Below, piece by piece: positions 1 to 4,922 of a stretch of DNA of 6,643 nucleotides (position 1 is the stretch's first letter; every line of letters begins with the position of its first letter). Where the stretch lies: NCBI GenBank assembly GCA_031254995.1, contig JAIRTJ010000081.1:1-6643 (forward strand), given 5' to 3'. A program made the position numbers and the translations under genes. The DNA comes from Eubacteriales Family XIII. Incertae Sedis bacterium. Lineage in GTDB: Bacteria > Bacillota > Clostridia > Peptostreptococcales > Anaerovoracaceae. Below the pieces are notes generated by a model. It saw nothing but the letters and a program-made list of their open reading frames with translations. It had not been told where the DNA came from and searched no databases.

Positions 1-1
1 C

Positions 2-166
2 AGGGACGCGCAAAAGATCATGGCGGACGACGTGCCCTTCGTGCTGATCTCCGAATGGTTGGGATACATCCCGTATCAATCGTACGTGAAAGGACATCCC
101 GCATCGGAGGACGCTGTCGGAAAGACGGCTTTCAGCGAATTCACTTACGTTTGGTTGGATAATTAA
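2..166 (+). CDS. Oligopeptide ABC transporter solute-binding protein, C-terminal fragment (SBP family 5)
   Basis: This is the last 54 codons of a gene cut by the left window edge, read in the second forward frame to a TAA stop at 164-166. The tail has the pattern typical of DppA/OppA-type family 5 binding proteins: an amphipathic helix (RDAQKIMADD), a buried strand (VPFVLISEW), a P-Y-Q-S-Y-V-K-G turn, and a closing aromatic strand ending TYVWLDN. Such proteins sit outside the membrane, usually as lipoproteins in Gram-positives, and hand di- or oligopeptides (less often nickel or sugars) to an ABC permease. The permease and ATPase genes and the N-terminal signal are outside the window. The peptidase genes that follow support a peptide substrate. 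Family assignment rests only on this short tail, so the exact substrate is not resolved. Confidence 0.72.
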   Translation, partial: RDAQKIMADDVPFVLISEWLGYIPYQSYVKGHPASEDAVGKTAFSEFTYVWLDN

Positions 167-169
167 GTC

Positions 170-177
170 GGAGGAGG
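170..177 (+). promoter_or_regulatory. Ribosome binding site with long spacing for the M14-type gene
   Basis: GGAGGAGG lies in the 24-nt gap after the binding-protein stop. It is an excellent anti-SD match, but 13 nt separate it from the ATG at 191, longer than the usual 5-9. No ATG, GTG or TTG lies in frame between them. The only in-frame non-standard candidate closer to it is ATT at 185, which would add two residues. The ATG is kept as the start. Confidence 0.6.
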
Positions 178-190
178 TTTTTCGATTCGG

Positions 191-1570
191 ATGACGGACA
201 TTGCGAAAATTTTGGCGAGAACGCCGGCGTTTGAAACGTTTTACACAGTGGATGAGATGGACGCGCTCGCGTTGCGATACGCGGAGGACTATCCCGGCTC
301 GGTCTCGCGCGCCATCGTGGGCGCGTCTCGAAAGGGGCATCCCATCTATTGCTTGAGCGTCGGATCCGGAGAACGGAACGCGCTGTGCTTCGCCTGTCCG
401 CATCCGAATGAACCGATCGGCGCAATGACGTGCTTCGCGTTGTTAAAGCTCTTTCTCGAGGATCCGGCTCTGTTGGCCGAGACGGACTTCGCGTGGCATT
501 TTGTCTATTGCGCCGATCCGGACGGAACGAAACTGAATGAGGGATGGTTTAAAGGTCCGTTCACGCTTCGGAATTACGCGCGGCATTATTACCGACCGGC
601 TTCCGATCTGCAGGTCGAATGGACCTTTCCCATCGATTATAAGTCTCTGCATTTCGACAAACCCATCCCCGAGACGCAAGCGTTGATGGGACTGATCGAC
701 GAGTTGAAGCCGGAGTTTGCGTTCTCCTTGCACAATTCGTCTTTCGGAGGCGCATACTGGTACAGCGTCGAAAAGGACGCGAAATTCTGTCGTTCGCTCG
801 AGACGGCCGCGACGCGTCAAGGCATTCCTTTGCATCTCGGGGAACCGGAGAGCGACTATATCGTCCGGTATTCGCCGGCCGTGTACAGCATGATGTCGAT
901 GAAGGAATACGTCGATTACGCGGAGAAATACGCGAACGGCTTCGGCGCGGACTCGCCGACCTGCGGCGCGTGCAGCGCGGACTATATTTCCGGCGTCTGC
1001 GATTGTCTGACCTTGATCGCTGAGGTGCCCTATTTTTACAATGAACGAATCGACGATACGACGCCATCGGATATGACGCGCAGAGACGCGATCTTGGCCG
1101 GCGTCGAGAGGTCGGAGAACCTTCGTCGCCTCATGCAACGATGGCGGGACATGAGCGAACAGTTGTTCTCGGCGGACAATCCGTTTCCGGGACTTCTGAT
1201 GGATCATTTGGACGCCTGCGAAAGCATGTTGGAGACGCGAAGGAAATCTGCGGTATCGGAGGCGTTCGACGTCCCTGCGACCGTTTCGGAGGTTCGAGAC
1301 AATTTGTACATTTCGCATTACAACGAGTACCTTTTCATCGGTCTTCTGATTCGCGCGGTCGATTGCGAGGAAGCGCGCCGTCCGGGCCGAGAGATCGAAC
1401 TCTCCTTGCGCGTTGTCCGAGATGAGGCGGAGGCCGCGCTTTCCCGAGGAATCGCGGAGCTCGAGAAGGAGGCGGCTTATTCGGTCATTCCGATCAAAAA
1501 ATCGGTGTCCGTGCAAATCGAGAGCGCTTTTGCCGCGATAGCGCATTTGAACGACGAGGTGTTGCAATGA
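191..1570 (+). CDS. M14-family zinc carboxypeptidase-like protein, cytoplasmic
   Basis: The protein is 459 aa and has the full catalytic set of M14 metallocarboxypeptidases, which remove C-terminal residues from peptides. Seen in the sequence: an HxxE zinc motif (H71-P-N-E74, within PHPNEPIG); a DPDG turn at 109-112 matching the family's NPDG; nearby Arg127 and Arg131, candidates for binding the substrate carboxylate; the third zinc ligand H181 in FSLHNS; and catalytic Glu278 in AEVPYF. Spacings are close to those of carboxypeptidase A. There is no signal peptide or membrane segment, so it should act in the cytoplasm. Residues about 300-459 form a charged, mostly helical tail with no recognisable family. 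A CxxC-x8-CxC cluster (C258, C261, C270, C272) precedes the catalytic Glu. The gene follows a peptide-binding-protein gene by 24 nt and overlaps the MATE gene by ATGA, which suggests translational coupling. Substrate specificity is unknown; an amidohydrolase or deacylase role within M14 is possible. Confidence 0.8.
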   Translation: MTDIAKILARTPAFETFYTVDEMDALALRYAEDYPGSVSRAIVGASRKGHPIYCLSVGSGERNALCFACPHPNEPIGAMTCFALLKLFLEDPALLAETDFAWHFVYCADPDGTKLNEGWFKGPFTLRNYARHYYRPASDLQVEWTFPIDYKSLHFDKPIPETQALMGLIDELKPEFAFSLHNSSFGGAYWYSVEKDAKFCRSLETAATRQGIPLHLGEPESDYIVRYSPAVYSMMSMKEYVDYAEKYANGFGADSPTCGACSADYISGVCDCLTLIAEVPYFYNERIDDTTPSDMTRRDAILAGVERSENLRRLMQRWRDMSEQLFSADNPFPGLLMDHLDACESMLETRRKSAVSEAFDVPATVSEVRDNLYISHYNEYLFIGLLIRAVDCEEARRPGREIELSLRVVRDEAEAALSRGIAELEKEAAYSVIPIKKSVSVQIESAFAAIAHLNDEVLQ

Positions 1571-2946
1571 GAGGAAACAAGGGAGATCGCACGCTCGGGA
1601 AGGATATGACGACGGGCAAACCGCTGCCCATCATCCTCATGTTCGCGTTGCCGATCCTTGCAGGGAATATTTTCCAACAACTTTACACGGTCGTGGACGG
1701 CATCGTCGTCGGACGTCATGTGAGCACCGAGGCTTTGGCGGCTGTGGGCGTGGGCTTTCCCGTAACGTATATGCTGACGTCCTTTTTCCTCGGCATCGGA
1801 TTGGGTTCGTCGGTCTTGATCAGTCAATACTACGGCGCGGGAAATCTCGACAAGATACGCGTCGTCCTGCGCACGATGCACACGTTTACCGTGATCGTTT
1901 CGATTCCTCTCACCGTGTTGGCCATCCTGTCGACGGAGATGTTCTTGGGTCTGCTGAGAGCTCCCGACGACGTATTCGAACCCGCGAAATTGTACATGAT
2001 CATATACTATGTTGGTATGTTGCCGCAATTGGGGTATAATGTAAACGCAGGAGCCATTCAAGGGATGGGCGACAGCAAGACGCCGCTGTACATTCTCATT
2101 GTCTCCAGTTTGCTTCACGTGGTGTTAGCATATGCTTTTGCGGTGGTCATGCCTTGGGGGATTGCGGGCGTGGCTTGGTCCACGGTGATTTCGCAAGCTG
2201 TCAGTTGGGGCATCAGCGTTGCGGTCATAAAGCGAAAATATCCGGAGATTCGTTTCCGGTTTTTCGATTTCAAGATCGACAAAAGAGCTTGCGCGGATTC
2301 GCTGAAAGTCGGCGTTCCCATAGGCTTCCAAAACGCGTTGTTTTCCTTCGGAATGATGGTGATGCAACCGCTGATCAACGGTTACGGAACGACCTTCATC
2401 GCGGGATACAACGCGGCGATTCGCGTGGACGGCTTCGTCTTCATGCCGGTCACCAGCATCGCGACCGCCATCACGACTTTTGTGGGGCAGAATATCGGCG
2501 CGAATCGCGACGACCGCTTGAACGAGGGAGTCCGCGCGACGGGGATTCTCTCCGTGGGGCTCTGCGTATTGCTCTGTGCGGTCGTCCTGCCGCTTCAGGA
2601 CGCGTTGCTGTATCTCTTCACGAGCGACGCAGACGTCGTTGCGGCGGGGAAGGCGTATTTGATTCGCGTGATTCCGCTGTACGCGATCTCGACGTTGCAA
2701 TACATGTTGATAGGTATTCTGCGCGGAGCGGGGCAATCCCTGATTCCGACGATCGCGACCTTGGTCAGTCTGTGGCTCGCGCGCATACCGGCGGCGTTTG
2801 CGCTCTCCCATTATTTCGGCGCGAACAACATGCATTGGTGCTATGCGATCGGGTGGACGTTGGGCCTCGCGATTTTAATTCCCTACTATTATAAGGGACA
2901 TTGGAGAAAAGGGTTGATCAACGATGACGCGGAAACAACAGAGTGA
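1567..2946 (+). CDS. MATE family multidrug/metabolite exporter
   Basis: This 459-aa polytopic membrane protein has about 12 hydrophobic helices in two similar six-helix halves. MATE proteins export cationic drugs, toxins or metabolites using a Na+ or H+ gradient. Typical motifs visible are the first helix LPILAGNIFQQLY followed by VVDGIVVGR (D44, a position where DinF-type members keep an acidic residue), QGMGDSKTP at 165-173 after helix 4, FVGQNIGANR at 305-314 after helix 8, and RGAGQSLIPT at 386-395 in the C-terminal half. The second half begins near VGVPIGFQNALF (248-259). Length is normal for the family. The ATG at 1567 overlaps the preceding stop as ATGA and has GAGG at 1556-1559, 7 nt upstream. 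A second in-frame ATG at 1606 (Met14, after GGGAAGGAT) would remove the polar N-terminus and cannot be excluded. The end overlaps the next gene by 23 nt. Substrate is unknown; the peptidase context hints at peptide-derived compounds. Confidence 0.93.
   Translation: MRGNKGDRTLGKDMTTGKPLPIILMFALPILAGNIFQQLYTVVDGIVVGRHVSTEALAAVGVGFPVTYMLTSFFLGIGLGSSVLISQYYGAGNLDKIRVVLRTMHTFTVIVSIPLTVLAILSTEMFLGLLRAPDDVFEPAKLYMIIYYVGMLPQLGYNVNAGAIQGMGDSKTPLYILIVSSLLHVVLAYAFAVVMPWGIAGVAWSTVISQAVSWGISVAVIKRKYPEIRFRFFDFKIDKRACADSLKVGVPIGFQNALFSFGMMVMQPLINGYGTTFIAGYNAAIRVDGFVFMPVTSIATAITTFVGQNIGANRDDRLNEGVRATGILSVGLCVLLCAVVLPLQDALLYLFTSDADVVAAGKAYLIRVIPLYAISTLQYMLIGILRGAGQSLIPTIATLVSLWLARIPAAFALSHYFGANNMHWCYAIGWTLGLAILIPYYYKGHWRKGLINDDAETTE
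2012..2040 (+). promoter_or_regulatory. Possible internal sigma70-type promoter
   Basis: TTGGTA at 2012-2017 (4 of 6 matches to the -35 consensus) is followed after exactly 17 nt by a perfect TATAAT at 2035-2040, within a locally AT-richer stretch of the MATE coding region. There is no TGn extension. Transcription would begin near 2047 and could feed the two downstream peptidase genes. The TATAAT also encodes Tyr-Asn in the MATE protein, so it may be chance. Confidence 0.22.
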
Positions 2947-4918
2947 ACGGCCTCTCGAAAACGACCTCTTGCTGAGAGTTCTGAAAGAAGAAGTCTCCGA
3001 GGAGCGCATGATGCGCCTCATAGAGGAGTTGAGCGATTTCCATCGTCTGCAAGCGTCGAAAGGATATCGCGAGGCGGCCGCGCTCGTCCTCGCTCGATTG
3101 CGCGAACGAGGGATTTCCGCGGAATTGCGTTCCTATCCCGCGGAATACGGGAAGCGCGTACTCACGCAGAAAACATTCGAGGAATGGAATTGCGAAGGGG
3201 CTTGGTGCAGGCTCTCCTATCCGGAGGATCGGCTGATAGCGGACGCGAGCGTCGACGTTTTGAGCATTTTCCAGAAAAGCTACCCTTGTCGTTTCGAGGA
3301 CGAGGAGTTGGACGTCGTATTGATGGATCGAGGCAACGACGAACGAGCATATGAAGGACTCGATATCAAGGGGAAACTCCTGTTCGTCCGCGACGATTTC
3401 AACGCGTATCTCGACTGGGCCGTGCGAAAGAGGGGCGCTGTAGGATTCATCAGCGATTATGTCGTCGAGAATGAAGGCGCGCGGACGCGAGACGACCAAC
3501 AAAATGTGCGAAAATACACTACATATTGGTGGACGGAGGAAGAGGCTTCGCGACCTTTCGGTTTCGTGATGACACCTGAGGAAGGGGAACAATTGGCCGC
3601 GCTCTGTCTCGAAACGGCGGCGGCGCGCACGCGAGATCCCGAGCTTCCGGCTTATCCTCGGGTTCGGTGCCGCATCGACGCGGAATTCAAGAAAGGCTCC
3701 TTTGAAAACGCAACGGCTTTTTTGCCGGGAGAAAAACAGGAAGAAATATGGCTCCTCGCGCATCTTTGCCATCCTAAGCCCTCGGCGAACGACAACTTGA
3801 GCGGCGTTGCGGCGGCGACCGAAGCGCTCGGGATATTGAAGGATCTCATCGCGAGAGGGGAGCTTCCTCCTTTGAAACGCGGCATTCGGCTGTGGTTGGT
3901 TCCTGAGTTCACGGGGACTTTCGCCCTCTTGGATGAGATGAAAGACGTTTCGCACGCGAAGGCATGCCTGAATCTGGATATGGTCGGCGGGAAACAGGAA
4001 TTGGGATACGGGCCACTGACGCTCAGCGGCGTTCCCGACAGTCTGCCTTCGATCGCAGGGGCGATGGCGAGCATCCTTTTTCGGGAATTGCGCAGAGAGG
4101 TTCCCGCGTTTACGGACGAGTACGCGGTACCTCTTTTCAACGGCGTCGAATGCGGTTTCGTCGCGGGCAGCGACAATTTCATTCTATCGGATCCCTCGAT
4201 CGGAATTCCCGCGCCGATGCTGTCGCAGTGGCCGGACAAGTTCTATCATACCGGAGGCGATAAGCCGGGGATGATCAGCTCGCCGTTGCTTTTGCGCGTC
4301 GCCGCCTTTGCCGCGGCATATGCCTATTCGCTGGCGAATCTGTCCTTGGACAACGCGGAGAAAATCGCGTCGGAGTTGTTATCGCGATTGTTCTTGCGAT
4401 TGCGAGAATTTGAGGACGACGCAGATTTAACGGAAGAAAGACGCGACAGATTGGCGGCGCGTTGCGCGGATGCGTGCAAGGATAGCATAGCGATGCTTCC
4501 GATTTGTTTTGACGGCGAAGAACGCCGCGATTGCGAGATCTTGACGGAACGAACGCGGCGCATGGCGGAACGAATAGGCGCGTTGCGCGAAACGCATTCG
4601 GTCGATAGAAAACCCGCGTGCGGCGAGAGCTTCATTCCCGTGCGAACGTATCGCGGCCCCGTCAACAGCGCGGATGATTTTGCGGATACCCAAAAAAAGA
4701 AAGAACTGATTAAATATTACAGAAAGCATTTCGCATGGCGCTTGAAGGACGCCGCTTTCGCGGAACTTCTGACGCAGTACGCGACGGACGGAAAGCGAAA
4801 CGCGGAGGAAATCGCGGATACTGTCGCGCTGAATTGCGCGCATGCGGACGTCGAAGCGATCGCGGCCTATCTCGATCTTTTGGTCGAATTAGGCTTGTGT
4901 CGCCGAAAGGATTGCTGA
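2924..4918 (+). CDS. M28/DUF4910-like zinc peptidase with PA-like insert and C-terminal winged helix
   Basis: The protein is 664 aa. Likely domains are a helical N-terminus (about 20-70); a PA-like beta domain (about 108-230) with IKGKLLFVRDDF and a GAVGFISDYV strand; the peptidase core (about 255-470); a charged helical linker (about 475-590); and a winged-helix-like end (about 592-664, DGKRNAEEIA to LVELGL). The core carries an M28-type metal set: H280 in AHLCHP, D290 in ANDNLSG, E328 in VPEFTG, D352 in LNLDMVGG and H442 in YHTGGDKP. The CHP...ANDNLSG and HT-x-x-D patterns resemble DUF4910 proteins, which are aminopeptidase-like. The inferred role is removal of N-terminal residues from imported peptides. 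No signal peptide is present. The start ATG overlaps the MATE gene by 23 nt, with AAAAGGG at 2907-2913 ten nt upstream; Met29/Met30 are weaker alternatives. It is longer than the roughly 430 aa usual for DUF4910 proteins because of the linker and end domain. Confidence 0.78.
   Translation: MTRKQQSERPLENDLLLRVLKEEVSEERMMRLIEELSDFHRLQASKGYREAAALVLARLRERGISAELRSYPAEYGKRVLTQKTFEEWNCEGAWCRLSYPEDRLIADASVDVLSIFQKSYPCRFEDEELDVVLMDRGNDERAYEGLDIKGKLLFVRDDFNAYLDWAVRKRGAVGFISDYVVENEGARTRDDQQNVRKYTTYWWTEEEASRPFGFVMTPEEGEQLAALCLETAAARTRDPELPAYPRVRCRIDAEFKKGSFENATAFLPGEKQEEIWLLAHLCHPKPSANDNLSGVAAATEALGILKDLIARGELPPLKRGIRLWLVPEFTGTFALLDEMKDVSHAKACLNLDMVGGKQELGYGPLTLSGVPDSLPSIAGAMASILFRELRREVPAFTDEYAVPLFNGVECGFVAGSDNFILSDPSIGIPAPMLSQWPDKFYHTGGDKPGMISSPLLLRVAAFAAAYAYSLANLSLDNAEKIASELLSRLFLRLREFEDDADLTEERRDRLAARCADACKDSIAMLPICFDGEERRDCEILTERTRRMAERIGALRETHSVDRKPACGESFIPVRTYRGPVNSADDFADTQKKKELIKYYRKHFAWRLKDAAFAELLTQYATDGKRNAEEIADTVALNCAHADVEAIAAYLDLLVELGLCRRKDC
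4693..4699 (+). other. Candidate -1 ribosomal slippery heptamer (A AAA AAG)
   Basis: The heptamer is phased as X XXY YYZ in the M28-like gene: the last A of codon 590, then AAA and AAG for Lys591 and Lys592. This is the same heptamer used by E. coli dnaX. After a -1 slip the ribosome would read Glu-Arg-Thr-Asp and stop at TAA 4711-4713, giving a 596-aa product without the last 72 residues. I see no SD-like element just upstream and no well-placed strong stem just downstream; the short stems near 4737-4763 are too distant. Function is therefore speculative. Confidence 0.25.
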
Positions 4919-4922
4919 GGGG
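4917..4922 (+). promoter_or_regulatory. Ribosome binding site that favours a TTG start for the M3 peptidase
   Basis: GAGGGG overlaps the stop of the preceding gene and touches the GTG at 4922, so it is too close to serve it. It lies 8 nt before an in-frame TTG at 4931, ideal spacing. The protein from TTG would begin (M)KRWDLSVLY, matching the usual beginning of PepF-type peptidases. A weaker AAGGA at 4907-4911 could serve the GTG with 10-nt spacing. Confidence 0.5.

Noticed and set aside
443..1567. A 374-codon open frame on the minus strand opposite the M14 gene.
   Set aside because: Its product is Arg-, His- and Gln-rich with no recognisable motif and mirrors the codon bias of the plus-strand gene, whose catalytic motifs are clear.
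2125..2894. Open frames of more than 230 codons on both strands inside the MATE gene.
   Set aside because: Both are Arg/Asp/His-rich translations with no hydrophobic or domain pattern, while the MATE frame shows conserved motifs throughout.
2860..2895. TTGGGC followed by ACTATTATAAGG near the end of the MATE gene, as a promoter for the M28-like gene.
   Set aside because: Spacing between the candidate boxes is 21 nt or more and the -35 match is poor.
2918..3955. A 345-codon open frame on the minus strand opposite the M28-like gene.
   Set aside because: Its product is low-complexity Arg/Phe-rich sequence and lies opposite conserved zinc motifs; it is a shadow frame.
4737..4763. Short GC stems (GGCG...CGCC and CCGC-TTTC-GCGG) considered as a terminator or frameshift stimulator.
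   Set aside because: Stems are only 4 bp, mutually exclusive, lack a T-run, and begin nearly 40 nt after the slippery heptamer.
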